Assembly: GCA_033782935.1 (NCBI GenBank)
Contig: JAWQEG010000287.1
Coordinates: 620,001 to 684,000 of the forward strand
Reading direction: 5' to 3'
DNA: 64,000 nt
DNA from: Petrolisthes cinctipes
Taxonomy: Eukaryota > Arthropoda > Malacostraca > Decapoda > Porcellanidae
Each line of letters starts with the position of its first letter. Within the stretch, counting starts at the first letter, position 1. The position numbers were made by a program, and so were the translations under genes. Of the stretch, positions 37,801 through 52,400 are shown piece by piece. Below the pieces are notes generated by a model, which had not been told where the DNA came from, made no database searches, and saw only the letters and a program-made list of their open reading frames with translations.

Positions 37801-40800
37801 ATAGGCTCAAAACATGCTAAAAATCGATATTTTAAGTGTCCAAAGTCAATATGTGCATGCATCTTCTGTACCCGTTTATATCTCAAATTCAGGATCAAAA
37901 CACCCGAAAATTCGATATTTTGGGGTCCCAGAAGTGATCTGTACATGCCTACTTAGTGCTAGAATATTTTCAAAATATAGTACCAAAACATGCTAAAAAT
38001 CGATATTTTAGGTGCCCAAAGTCGATATCTCAAATTCAGTCCAAAAACACCTGAAAATTCGATATTTTGGGGTCCCAGAATCGATCTGTACATGCCTACT
38101 CCGTGTTAGAGTATTTTCAAAATACAGGCCCATAACATACTGACAATCGATCTTTTAGGTGCCCAAAAGTCGATATGTGCATGCATCTTCTGTACCCGTT
38201 TATATCTCAAATTCAGGCTCCAAACACCCGAAAATTCGATATTTTGGGGTCCCAGAAGCGATCTGTACATGCCTACTCAGATACAGGCCCAAAACATACT
38301 GAAAATCGATATTTTAGGTGCACAAAGTCAATATGTGTATGCATCTTCAGAACCCGTTTATATCCCAAATTCAACCTCAAAACACCCGAAAATACGATAT
38401 TTTTGGGTTCCAGAAGCGATCTGTACATGAATACTCAGTGCTAGAATGTTTTCAAAATATAGGCTCAAAACATGCTAAAAATCGTTATTTTAAGTGTCCA
38501 AAGTCGATATGTGCATGCATCTTCTGTACCCGTTTATATCTCAAATTCAGGCTCAAAACACCCGAAAATTCGGTATTTTTGGGTCTTAGAAGCGATCTGT
38601 ACATTCCTACTCCTAGTTAGAATGTTTTCAAGATACAGACCCAAAACATGCTCAAAATCGATATTTTAGGTGCCCAAAGTTAATATGTGTATGCATCTTC
38701 TGCACTCGTTTATATCCCAAATTCAACCTCAAAAAACCCGAACATTCGGTATTTTTGGGTCCTAGAAGCGATCTGTACATGTCTACTCCTAGTTAGAATG
38801 TTTTCAAGATTCAGACCCAAAACATGCTCAAAATCGATATTTTAGGTGCCCAAAAGTCGATATGTGCATGCATCTTCTGTACAAGTTTATATCTCAAATT
38901 CAAGATCAAAACACCCGAAAATTTGATATTTTGGGGTCCCAGAAGCAATCTGTACATGCCTACTCAGTGCTAGAATATTTTCAAAATATAGGCCCAAAAC
39001 ATGCTAAAAATCGATATTTTAGGTGCCCAAAGTCGATATCTCAAATTCAGGCCCAAAACACCCGAAAATTCGATATTTTAGGGTCCCAGAAGAGATCTGT
39101 ACATGCCTACTCCGTGTTAGAGTATTTTCAATATACAGGCCCAAAACATACTGAAAATCGATCTTTTAGGTGCCCAAAGGTCGATATGTGGATGTATCTT
39201 CTGTACCCGTTTATATCTCAAACTAAGGCTCCTAACACCCGAACATTCGATATTTTGGGGTCCCAGAAGCGATCTGTACTTGCCTACTCCATGTTAAAGT
39301 ATTTTCAAAATACAGGCCCAAAACATGCTGAAAATCGATATTTTAGGTGACCAAAGTCAATATGTGTATGCATCTTCTGTACCCGTTTATATCCCAATTT
39401 CAACCTCAAAACACCCGAAAATTCGATATTTTTTGGGTCCCAGAAGCGAACTGTACATGCCTACTCAGTGCTAGAAGGTTTTCAAAATATATGCTCAAAA
39501 CATGCTAAAAATCGATATTTTAAGTGTCCAAAGTCGATATGTGCATGCATCTTCTGTACCCGTTTATATCTCAAATTCAGGATCAAAACACCCGAAAATT
39601 CGATATTTTGGGGTCCCAGAAGTGATCTGTACATGCCTACTCAGTTCTAGAATGTTTTCAAAATATAGGCTCAAAACATGCTAAAAATCGATATTTTAGG
39701 TGCCTAAAGTCGATATCTCAAATTCAGGCCCAAAACAACTGAAAATTCGATATTTTGGGGTCCCACAAGCGAACTGTACATGCTTACTCCGTGTTAGAGT
39801 ATTTTCAAAATACAGGCCCATAACATACTGAAAATCAATCTTTTAGGTGCCCAAAAGTCGATATGTGCATGCATCTTCTGTACCCGTTTATATCTCAAAT
39901 TCAGGCTCCAAACACCCGAAAATTCGATATTTTGGGGTCCCAGAAGCGATCTGTACATGCCTACTCAGATACAGGCCCAAAACATGCTGAAAATCGATAT
40001 TTTAGGTGCCCAAAGTTAATATGTGTATGCATCTTCTGCACTCGTTTATATCTCAAATTAAACCTCAAAACACCCGAAAATTCGATATTTTTGGGTCCCA
40101 GAAGCGATCTGCACATGCCTACTCAGTGCTAGAATGTTTTCAAAATATAGGTTCAAAACATGCTAAAAATCGATATTTTAAGTGTCCAAAGTCGATATGT
40201 GCATGCATCTTCTGTACAAGTTTATATCTCAAATTCAAGATCAAAACACCCGAAAATTTGATATTTTGGGGTCCCAGAAGCAATCTGTACATGCCTACTC
40301 AGTGCTAGAATATTTTCAAAATATAGGCCCAAAACATGCTAAAAATCGATATTTTAGGTGCCCAAAGTCGATATCTCAAATTCAGGCCCAAAACACCCGA
40401 AAATTCTATATTTTTGGGTCTTAGAAGCGATCTGTACATTTCTACTCCTAGTTAGAATGTTTTCAAGATACAGACCCAAAACATGCTCAAAATCGATATT
40501 TTAAGTGCCCAAAAGGCGATATGTGCATGCATCTTCAGTACCTGTTTATATCTCAAATTCAGGCTCAAAACACCCGAAAATTCTTTATTTTTGGGTCCCA
40601 GAAGCGATCTGTACATGCCTACTCCGTGTTAGAGTATTTTCAAGATACAGGCACAAAACATGCTGAAAATCGATATTTTATGTGCCCAAAGTCAATATGT
40701 GCATGCATTTTCTGTACCCGTTTATATCTCAAATTCAGGCTCAAAACACCCGAAAATTCGATATTTCGGGGTCCCAGAAGCGATCTGTTCATGCCTACTC

Positions 40801-43800
40801 AGTGCTAGAATGTTCTCAAAATATAGGCCCAAAACATGCTAAAAATCGATATTTTAGGTGCCCAAAGTCTATATCTCAAATTCAGTCCTTAAACATCCGA
40901 AAATTCGATATTTTGGGGTCTTAGACGCGATCTGTACATACCTACTCCGTGTTAGAGTTTTTATAAAATACAGGCCCAAAACATACAGATAATCGATATT
41001 TTTGGTGCCCAAAAGTCGATATGTGAATGCATCTTCTGTACCCGTTTATATCTCAAATTCAGGCTCCAAACACCTGAAAATTCGATATTTTAAGGTCCCA
41101 GAAGTGATCTGTACTTGCCTACTCCGTGTTTGAGTATTATCAAAATACAGGCCCAAAACATGCTGAAAATCGATATTTTAGGTGACCAAAGTCAATATGT
41201 GTATGCATCTTCTGCACCCGTTTATATCCCAAATTCAACCTCAAAACACCCGAAAATTCGATATTTTTTGGTCCCAAAAGTGATCTGTACATGCCTTTCT
41301 TAGTTCTAGAATATTTTCAAAATATAGGCCCAAAACATGTTAAAAATCGATAATTTAGGTGCCCAAAGTCTATATCTCAAATTCAGGCCCAAAACGCACG
41401 AAAACGCGATATTTTGGGGTCCCAGAAGCGATCTGTACATGCCTACTCCGTATTAGAGTTTTTTTCAATATACAGGCCCAAAACATACTGAAAATCGATC
41501 TTTAAGGTGCCCAAAAGTCGATATGTGGATGCATCTTCTATACCCGTTTATATCTCAAATTCAGGCTTCAAAAACCGAAAATTCGATATTTTGGGGTGGC
41601 AGAAGCGATCTGTACGTGCCTACTCCGTGTTAGAGTATTTTCAAAATACAGGCCCAAAACATGCTAAAAATCGATATTTTAGGTGACCAAAGTAGAGATG
41701 TGCATGCATCTTCTGTACCCGTTTATATCTCAAAATCAGGATCAAAACACCCAAAATTCGATATTTTGGGGTCCCAGAAGTGAGCTGTACATGCCTACTT
41801 AGTACTAGAATATTTTTTAAATATAGGCCCAAAACATGCTAAAAATCGATATTTTAGGTTCCCAAAGTCGATATCTCAAAATCAGGCCCAAAACACCCGA
41901 AAATTCGATATTTTGGGGTCCCAGAAGCGAACTGTACATGCCTACTCCGTGTTAGAGTATTTTCAAAATTCAGGCCCAAAACATACTGAAAATCGATGTT
42001 TTAGGTGCCCAAAAGTCGATATGTGCATGCATCTTCTGTACCCGTTTATATCTCAAATTCAGGCTCAAAACACCCGAAAATTCGGTATTTTGGGGTCCCA
42101 GAAGCGATCTGTACATGCCTACTCAGTGCTAGAATGTTTTTAAAATATAGGCCCAAAACATGCTAAAAATCGATATTTTAGGTGCCCAAAGTCGATATCT
42201 CAAATTCAGGCCCAAAACATCCGAAAATTCGATATTTTGGGGTCCCAGAAGCGAACTGTACATGCCTACTTCGTGTTAGAGTATTTTCAAATTACAGGCC
42301 CAAAACTTACTGAAAATCGATCTTTTAGATGCCCAATAGTCGATATGTACATGCATCTTATGTACCCGTTTATATCTCAAATTCAGGCTCAAAACACCCG
42401 AAAATTCGGTATTTTGGGGTCCCAGAAGCAATCTGTACATACCTACTCCGTGTTAGAGTATTTTCAAAATACAGGCCCAAAACATGCTGAAAATCGATAT
42501 TTTACGTGCCCAAAGTCAATATGTGTATGCATCTTCTGCACCCGTTTATATCCCAAATTCAACCTCAAAACACCCGAAAATTCGATTTTTTCTGGTCCCA
42601 GAAGCGATCTGTACATGCCTACTCAGTGCTAGAATGTTTTCAAAATATAGGCTCAAAACATGCAAAAAATCGATATTTTAAGTTTCCAAAGTCGATATGT
42701 GCATGCATCTTCTGTATCCGTTTATATCTCAAATTCAGGCTCAAAACACCAAAAAATTCGATATTTTGGAGTCCAAGAAGTGACCTGTACATGCCTACTT
42801 AGTGCTAGAATATTTTCAAAATATAGGCCCAAAACATGCTAAAAATCGATATTTTAGGTGCCCAAAGTCGATATCTCAAATTGAGGCCTAAAACACACGA
42901 AAATTCGGTATTTTTGGGTCTTAGAAGCGATCTGTACATTCCTACACCTTGTTAGAATGTTTTCAAGAAACAGACCCAAAACATGCTCAAAATCGATATT
43001 TTAAGTGCCCAAAAGTCGATATGTGCATGCATCTTCAGTACCTGTTTATATCTCAAATTCAGGCTCAAAACACCCGAAAATTCTATATTTTTGGGTCCCA
43101 GAAGCGATCTGTACATGCCTACTCAGTGCTAGAATGTTTTCAAAATATAGGCTCAAAACATGCAAAAAATCGATATTTTAAGTTTCCAAAGTCGATATGT
43201 GCATTCATCTTCTGTATCCGTTTATATCACAAATTCAGGCTCAAAACACCAAAAAATTCTATATTTTTGGGTCCCAGAAGCGATCTGTACATGCCTACTC
43301 CGTGTTAGAGTATTTTCAAAATACAGGCCCAAAACATGCTGAAAATCGATATTTTAGGTGCCCAAAGTCAATATGTGCATGCATTTTCTGTACCCGTTTA
43401 TATCTCAAATTCAGGCTCAAAACACCCGAAAATTCGATATTTCGGGGTCCCAGAAGCGATCTGTACATACCTACTCAGTGCTAGAATGTTTTTAAAATAA
43501 AGGCCCAAAACATGCTAAAAATCGATATTTTAGGTGCCCAAAGTCGATATCTCAAATTCAGTCCTTAAACAACCGAAAATTCGATATTTTGGGGTCTTAG
43601 AAGCGATCTGTACCTACCTACTCCGTGTTAGAGTTTTTATAAAATACAGGCCCAAAACATACAGATAATCGATATTTTAGGTGGCCAAAAGTCGATATGT
43701 GAATGCATCTTCTGTAGTCGTTTATATCTCAAATTCAGTCTCCAAACACCTGAAAATTCGATATTTTAAGGTCCCAGAAGTGATCTGTACTTGCCTACTC

Positions 43801-46473
43801 CGTGTTTGAGTATTATCAAAATACAGGCCCAAAACATGCTGAAAATCGATATTTTAGGTGACCAAAGTCAATATGTGTATGCATCTTCTGCACCCGTTTA
43901 TTTCCCAAATTCAACCTCAAAACACCCGAAAATTCGATATTTTTTGGTCCCAGAAGTGATCAGTACATGCCTACTTAGTTCTAGAATATTTTCAAAATAT
44001 AGGCCCAAAACATGCTAAAAATCGATAATTTAGGTGCCCAAATTCGATATCTCAAATTCAGGCCCAAAACGCACGAAAACCCGATATTTTGGGGTCCCAG
44101 AAGCGATCTATACATGCCTACTCCGTATTAGAGTTTTTTTCAATATACAGGCCCAAAACATACTGAAAATCGATATTTTAGGTGCCCAAAGTCGATATCT
44201 CAAATTCAGGCCCAAAACACCCGAAAATTCGATATTTTGGGTTCCCAGAAGCGAACTGCACATGCCTACTTCGTGTTAGAGTATTTTCAAATTACAGGCC
44301 CAAAACTTACTGAAAATCAATCTTTTAGGTGCCCAAAAGTCGATATGTGGATGCATCTTCTGTACCCGTTTATATCTCAAATTCAGGCTCCAAACATTCG
44401 AAAATTCGATATTTTGGGGTCCCAGACGGGATCTGTACTTGCCTACTCCGTGTTAGAGTACTTTCAAAATACAGGCCCAAAACATGCTGAAAATCGATAT
44501 TTTAGGTGACCAAAGTAGAGATGTGCATGCATCTTCTGTACCCGTTTATATCTCAAATTCAGGCTCAAAACACCCGAAAATTCGGTATTTTGGGGTCCCA
44601 GAAGCGATCTGTACATGCCTACTCAGTGCTAGAATGTTTTTAAAATATAGGCCCAAAACATGCTAAAAATCGATATTTTAGGTGCCCAAAGTCGATATCT
44701 CAAATTCAGCCCCAAAACACCCGAAAATTCGATATTTTGGGGTCCCAGAAGCGAACTGTACATGCCTACTTCGTGTTAGAGTGTTTTCAAATTACAGGCC
44801 CAAAACTTACTGAAAATCGATCTTTTAGGTGCCCAAAAGTCGATATGTACATGCATCTTCTGTACCCGTTTATATCTCAAATTCACGCTCAAAACACCCG
44901 AAAATTCGGTATTTTGGGGTCCCAGAAGCGATCTGTACATACCTACTCCGTGTTAAAGTATTTTCAAAATACAGGCCCAAAACATGCTCAAAATCGATAT
45001 TTTAGGTGCCCAAAGTCAATATGTGTATGCATCTTCTGCACCCGTTTATATCCCAAATTCAACCTCAAAACACCTGAAAATTCGATATTTTTTGGTCCCA
45101 GAAGCGATCTGTACATGCCTACTCAATGCTAGAATGTTTTCAAAATATAGGCTCAAAACATGCAAAAAATCGATATTTTAAGTTTCCAAAGTCGATATGT
45201 TCATGCATCTTCTGTACCCGTTTATATCTCAAATTCAGGCTTAAAACACCCAAAATTCGATATTTTGGGGTCCCAGAAGTGAGCTGTACATGCCTACTTA
45301 GTGCTAGAATATTTTTAAAATATAGGCCCAAAACATGCGAAAAATCGATATTTTAGGTTCCCAAAGTCGATATCTCAAATTCAGGCCCAAAACACCCGAA
45401 AATTCGATATTTTGGGGTCCCAAGAACGAACTGTACATGTCTACTCCGTGTTAGAGTATTTTCAAAATACAGGCCCAAAACATACTGAAAATCGATCTTT
45501 TAGGTGCCCAAAAGTCGATAAGTGCATGCATCTTCTGTACCCGTTTATATCTCAAATTCAGGCTCAAAACACCCGAAAATTCGGTATTTTGGGATCCCAG
45601 AAGCGATCTGTACATGCCTACTCAGTGTTAGAATGTTTTTAAAATATAGGCACAAAACATGATAAAAATCGATATTTTAGGTGCCCAAAGTCGATATCTC
45701 AAATTCAGCCCCAAAACACCCGAAAATTCGATATTTTTGGGTCAAAGAAGTGATCTGTACATGCCTACTTAGTGCTAGAAATTTTTCAAAATATAGGCCC
45801 AAAACATGCTAAAAATCGATATTTTAAATGCCCAAAGTCGATATCTAAAATTGAGGCACAAAACACACAAAAATTCGATATTTAGGGGTCCCAGAATCGA
45901 TCTGTACATGCCTACTCCGTGTTAGAGTATTTTCAGTATACAGGCCCAAAACATACTGAAAATCGATCTTTTTGGTGCCCAAAAGTCGATATGTGGATGC
46001 ATCTTCTGTACCCGTTTATATCCCAAATTCAACCTCAAAACACCCGAAAATTCGATATTTTTTGGTCCCAGAAGCGATCTGTACATGCATACTCAGTGCT
46101 AGAATATTTTCAAAATATAGGCTCAAAACATGCAAAAAATCGATATTTTAAGTTTCCAAAGTCGATATGAGCATGCATCTTCTGTACCCGTTTATATCTC
46201 AAATTCAGGCTCAAAACACCCAAAAATTCGATATTTTTGGGTCCAAGAAGTGATCTGTACATGCCTACTTAGTGCTAGAAAATTTTCAAAATATAGGCCC
46301 AAAACATGCTAAAAATCGATATTTCAGATGCCCAAAGTCGATATCTCAAATTCAGGCACAAAACACACGAAAATTCGATATTTAGGGGTCCCAGAATCGA
46401 TCTGTACATGCCTACTCCGTGTTAGAGTATTTTCAGTATACAGGCCCAAAACATACTGAAAATCGATCTTTTT
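34839..46473 (+). repeat. Giant HOR, copy A (11,635 bp, about 70 monomers)
   Basis: This is a tandem duplicate of the following 46,474-57,784 segment. Points throughout align at a constant offset of 11,635 bp from 34,839 to about 39,580, then at 11,311 bp to the end. Rare markers appear in both: AACCTAAAAAAACCC (35,055 and 46,690), GATATATCGGGGTCCC (35,578 and 47,213), CTAAAAGGTTTTC (37,782 and 49,417) and CATGCCTTTCTTAGTTC (41,290 and 52,601). I noticed only about two dozen single-base differences over 11.3 kb. It holds L, S and 18-bp-deleted monomers and a 6-mer-like block at about 44,900-45,800. Confidence 0.92.
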
Positions 46474-49400
46474 GGTGCCCAAAAGTCGATATGTGCATGC
46501 ATCTTCTGTACCCGTTTATATCTCAAATTCAGGCTTCAAACACCCGAAAATTTGATATTTTGGGGTCCCAGAAACGATCTGTACATGCCTACTCAGATAC
46601 AGGCCCAAAACATGCTGAAAATCGATATTTTAGGTGCCCAAAGTTAATATGTGTATGCATCTTCTGCACACGTTTATATCCCAAATTCAACCTAAAAAAA
46701 CCCTAACATTCGGTATTTTTGGGTCCTAGAAGCGATCTGTACATGCCTACTCTTAGTTAGAATGTTTTCAAGATACAGACCCAAAACATGCTCAAAATCG
46801 ATATTTTAGGTGCCCAAAGTCGATATCTCAAATTGAGGCCCAAAACACACGAAAATTCGATATTTAGGGGTCCCAGAATCGATCTGTACATGCCTACTCC
46901 GTGTTAGAGTATTTTCAATATACAGGCCCAAAACATTCTGAAAATCGATCTTTTTGGTGCCCAAAAGTCGATATGTGCATCCATCTTCTGTACCCGTTTA
47001 TATCTCAAATTCAGGCTTCAAACACCCGAAAATTCGATATTTTTGGGGTCCCAGAAGTGATCTGTACATGCCTACTCCGTGTTAGAGAATTTTCAAAATA
47101 CAGGCCCAAAACATGCTGAAAATCGATATTTTATGTGCCCAAAGTCAATATGTGCATGCATTTTCTGTACCCGTTTATATCTCAAATTCAGGCTCAAAAC
47201 ACCCGAAAATTCGATATATCGGGGTCCCAGAAGCGATCTGTACATGCCTACTCAGTGCTAGAATGTTTTCAAAATATAGGCCCAAAACATGCTAAAATTC
47301 GATATTTTAGGTGCCCAAAGTCGATTTCTCAAATTCAGTCCGTAAACACCCGAAAATTCGATATTTTGGGGTCTTAGAAGCGATCTGTACATACCTACTC
47401 CGTGTTAGAGTTTTTATAAATTACAGGCCCAAAACATACAGATAATCGATATTTTAGGTGCCCAAAAGTCGATATGTGAATGCATCTTCTGTACCCGTTT
47501 ATATCTCAAATTCAGGCTCCAACAACCCGAAAATTTGATATTTTGGGGTCCCAGAAGTGATCTGTACTTGCCTACTCCGTGTTTGAGTATTATCAAAATA
47601 CAGGCCCAAAACATGCTGAAAATCGATATTTTTGGTGACCAAAGTCAATTTGTGTATGCATCTTCTGCACCCGTTTATATCCCAAATTCAACCTCAAAAC
47701 ACCCGAAAATTCGATATTTTTGGGTCCCAGAAGAGATCTGTACATGCCTACTTAGTTCTAGAATATTTTCAAAATATAGGCCCAAAACATGCTAAAAATC
47801 GATAATTTAGGTGCCCAAAGTCGATATCTCAAATTCAGGCCCAAAACGAACGAAAACCCGATATTTTGGGGTCCCAGAAGCGATCTGTACATGCCTACAC
47901 CGTATTAGAGTTTCTTCAATATACAGGCCCAAAACATACTGAAAATCGATCTTTAAGGTGCCCAAAAGTCGATATGTGCATGCATCTTCTGTACCCGTTT
48001 ATATCTCAAATTCAGGCTCCAAACACCCGAAAATTCGATATTTTGGGGTCCCAGAAGCGATCTGTACTTGCCTACTCCGTGTTAGAGTAATTTCAAAATA
48101 CAGGCCCAAAACATGCTGAAAATCGATATTTTAGGTGACCAAAGTAGAGATGTGCATGCATCTTCTGTACCCGTTTATATCTCAAATTCAGGCTCAAAAC
48201 ACATAAAATTTCGATATTTTGGGGTCCCAGAAGTGAGCTGTACATGCCTACTTATTGCTAGAATGTTTTCAAAATATAGGCTCAAAACATGCTAAAAATC
48301 GATATTTTAAGTGTCCAAAGTCGATATGTGCATGCATCTTCTGTACCCGTTTATATCTCAAATTCAGGATCAAAACACCCGAAAATTCGATATTTTGGGG
48401 TCCCAGAAGTGATCTGTATATGCCTACTTAGTGCTAGAATATTTTCAAAATATAGGCCCAAAGCATGCTAAAAATCGATATTTTATGTGCCCAAAGTCGA
48501 TATCTCAAATTCAGGCCCAAAACACCCGAGAATTCGATATTTTGGGGTCCCAGAAGCGAACTGTACATGCCTACTCCGTGTTAGAGTATTTTCAAAATAC
48601 AGGCCCATATCATACTGAAAATCGATCTTTTAGGTGCCCATAAGTCGATATGTGCATGCATCTTCTGTACCCGTTTATATCTCAAATTCAGGCTCCAAAC
48701 ACCCGAAAATTTGATATTTTGGGGTCCCAGAAACGATCTGTACATGCCTACTTAGATACAGGCGCAAAACATGCTGAAAATCGATATTTTAGGTTCTCAA
48801 AGTTAATATGTGTATGCATCTTCTGCACTCGTTTATATCCCAAATTCAACCTCAAAAAACCCGAACATTCGGTATTTTTGGGTCCTAGAAGCGATCTGTA
48901 CATGCCTACTCTTAGTTAGAATGTTTTCAAGATACAGACCCAAAACATGTTAAAAATCGATATTTTAGGTGCCCAAAAGACGATATGTGCATGCATCTTC
49001 TGTACCCGTTTATATCTCAAATTCAGGATCAAAACACCCGAAAATTTGATATTTTGTGGTCCCTGAAGCGATCTGTACATGCCTACTCAGTGCTAGAATA
49101 TTTTCAAAATATATTCCCAAAACATGCTAAAAATCGATATTTTAGGTGCCCAAAGTCGATATATCAAATTCAGGCCCAAAACACCCAAAAATTCGATATT
49201 TTGGGGTACCAGAAGCGATCTGTACATGCCTACTCCGTGTAAGAGTATTTTCAATATACAGGCCCAAAACATACTGAAAATCGATATTTTAGGTGCCCAA
49301 AAGTCGATATGTTGATGTATCTTCTGCACCCGTTTATATCCCAAATTCAACCTCAAAACACCCGAAAAATCGATATTTTTTGGGCCCCAGAAGCGAACTG

Positions 49401-52400
49401 TACATGCCTACTCAGTGCTAAAAGGTTTTCAAAATATAGGCTCAAAACATGCTAAAAATCGATATTTTAAGTGTCCAAAGTCGATATGTGCATGCATCTT
49501 CTGTACCCGTTTATATCTCAAATTCAGGATCAAAACACCCGAAAATTCGATATTTTGGGGTCCCAGAAGTGATCTGTACATGCCTACTTAGTGCTAGAAT
49601 ATTTTCAAAATATAGTACCAAAACATGCTAAAAATCGATATTTTAGGTGCCCAAAGTCGATATCTCAAATTCAGTCCAAAAACACCTGAAAATTCGATAT
49701 TTTGGGGTCCCAGAATCGATCTGTACATGCCTACTCCGTGTTAGAGTATTTTCAAAATACAGGCCCATAACATACTGACAATCGATCTTTTAGGTGCCCA
49801 AAAGTCGATATGTGCATGCATCTTCTGTACCCGTTTATATCTCAAATTCAGGCTCCAAACACCCGAAAATTCGATATTTTGGGGTCCCAGAAGCGATCTG
49901 TACATGCCTACTCAGATACAGGCCCAAAACATACTGAAAATCGATATTTTAGGTGCACAAAGTCAATATGTGTATGCATCTTCAGAACCCGTTTATATCC
50001 CAAATTCAACCTCAAAACACCCGAAAATACGATATTTTTGGGTTCCAGAAGCGATCTGTACATGAATACTCAGTGCTAGAATGTTTTCAAAATATAGGCT
50101 CAAAACATGCTAAAAATCGTTATTTTAAGTGTCCAAAGTCGATATGTGCATGCATCTTCTGTACCCGTTTATATCTCAAATTCAGGCTCAAAACACCCGA
50201 AAATTCGGTATTTTTGGGTCTTAGAAGCGATCTGTACATTCCTACTCCTAGTTAGAATGTTTTCAAGATACAGACCCAAAACATGCTCAAAATCGATATT
50301 TTAGGTGCCCAAAGTTAATATGTGTATGCATCTTCTGCACTCGTTTATATCCCAAATTCAACCTCAAAAAACCCGAACATTCGGTATTTTTGGGTCCTAG
50401 AAGCGATCTGTACATGTCTACTCCTAGTTAGAATGTTTTCAAGATTCAGACCCAAAACATGCTCAAAATCGATATTTTAGGTGCCCAAAAGTCGATATGT
50501 GCATGCATCTTCTGTACAAGTTTATATCTCAAATTCAAGATCAAAACACCCGAAAATTTGATATTTTGGGGTCCCAGAAGCAATCTGTACATGCCTACTC
50601 AGTGCTAGAATATTTTCAAAATATAGGCCCAAAACATGCTAAAAATCGATATTTTAGGTGCCCAAAGTCGATATCTCAAATTCAGGCCCAAAACACCCGA
50701 AAATTCGATATTTTAGGGTCCCAGAAGAAATCTGTACATGCCTACTCCGTGTTAGAGTATTTTCAATATACAGGCCCAAAACATACTGAAAATCGATCTT
50801 TTAGGTGCCCAAAGGTCGATATGTGGATGTATCTTCTGTACCCGTTTATATCTCAAACTAAGGCTCCTAACACCCGAACATTCGATATTTTGGGGTCCCA
50901 GAAGCGATCTGTACTTGCCTACTCCATGTTAAAGTATTTTCAAAATACAGGCCCAAAACATGCTGAAAATCGATATTTTAGGTGACCAAAGTCAATATGT
51001 GTATGCATCTTCTGTACCCGTTTATATCCCAATTTCAACCTCAAAACACCCGAAAATTCGATATTTTTTGGGTCCCAGAAGCGAACTGTACATGCCTACT
51101 CAGTGCTAGAAGGTTTTCAAAATATATGCTCAAAACATGCTAAAAATCGATATTTTAAGTGTCCAAAGTCGATATGTGCATGCATCTTCTGTACCCGTTT
51201 ATATCTCAAATTCAGGCTCCAAACACCCGAAAATTCGATATTTTGGGGTCCCAGAAGCGATCTGTACATGCCTACTCAGATACAGGCCCAAAACATGCTG
51301 AAAATCGATATTTTAGGTGCCCAAAGTTAATATGTGTATGCATCTTCTGCACTCGTTTATATCTCAAATTAAACCTCAAAACACCCGAAAATTCGATATT
51401 TTTGGGTCCCAGAAGCGATCTGCACATGCCTACTCAGTGCTAGAATGTTTTCAAAATATAGGTTCAAAACATGCTAAAAATCGATATTTTAAGTGTCCAA
51501 AGTCGATATGTGCATGCATCTTCTGTACAAGTTTATATCTCAAATTCAAGATCAAAACACCCGAAAATTTGATATTTTGGGGTCCCAGAAGCAATCTGTA
51601 CATGCCTACTCAGTGCTAGAATATTTTCAAAATATAGGCCCAAAACATGCTAAAAATCGATATTTTAGGTGCCCAAAGTCGATATCTCAAATTCAGGCCC
51701 AAAACACCCGATAATTCGATATTTTTGGGTCTTAGAAGCGATCTGTACATTCCTACTCCTAGTTAGAATGTTTTCAAGATACAGACCCAAAACATGCTCA
51801 AAATCGATATTTTAAGTGCCCAAAAGGCGATATGTGCATGCATCTTCAGTACCTGTTTATATCTCAAATTTAGGCTCAAAACACCTTAAAATTCTTTATT
51901 TTTGGGTCCCAGAAGCGATCTGTACATGCCTACTCCGTGTTAGAGTATTTTCAAGATACAGGCACAAAACATGCTGAAAATCGATATTTTATGTGCCCAA
52001 AGTCAATATGTGCATGCATTTTCTGTACCCGTTTATATCTCAAATTCAGGCTCAAAACACCCGAAAATTCGATATTTCGGGGTCCCAGAAGCGATCTGTT
52101 CATGCCTACTCAGTGCTAGAATGTTCTCAAAATATAGGCCCAAAACATGCTAAAAATCGATATTTTAGGTGCCCAAAGTCTATATCTCAAATTCAGTCCT
52201 TAAACATCCGAAAATTCGATATTTTGGGGTCTTAGACGCGATCTGTACATACCTACTCCGTGTTAGAGTTTTTATAAAATACAGGCCCAAAACATACAGA
52301 TAATCGATATTTTTGGTGCCCAAAAGTCGATATGTGAATGCATCTTCTGTACCCGTTTATATCTCAAATTCAGGCTCCAAACACCTGAAAATTCGATATT

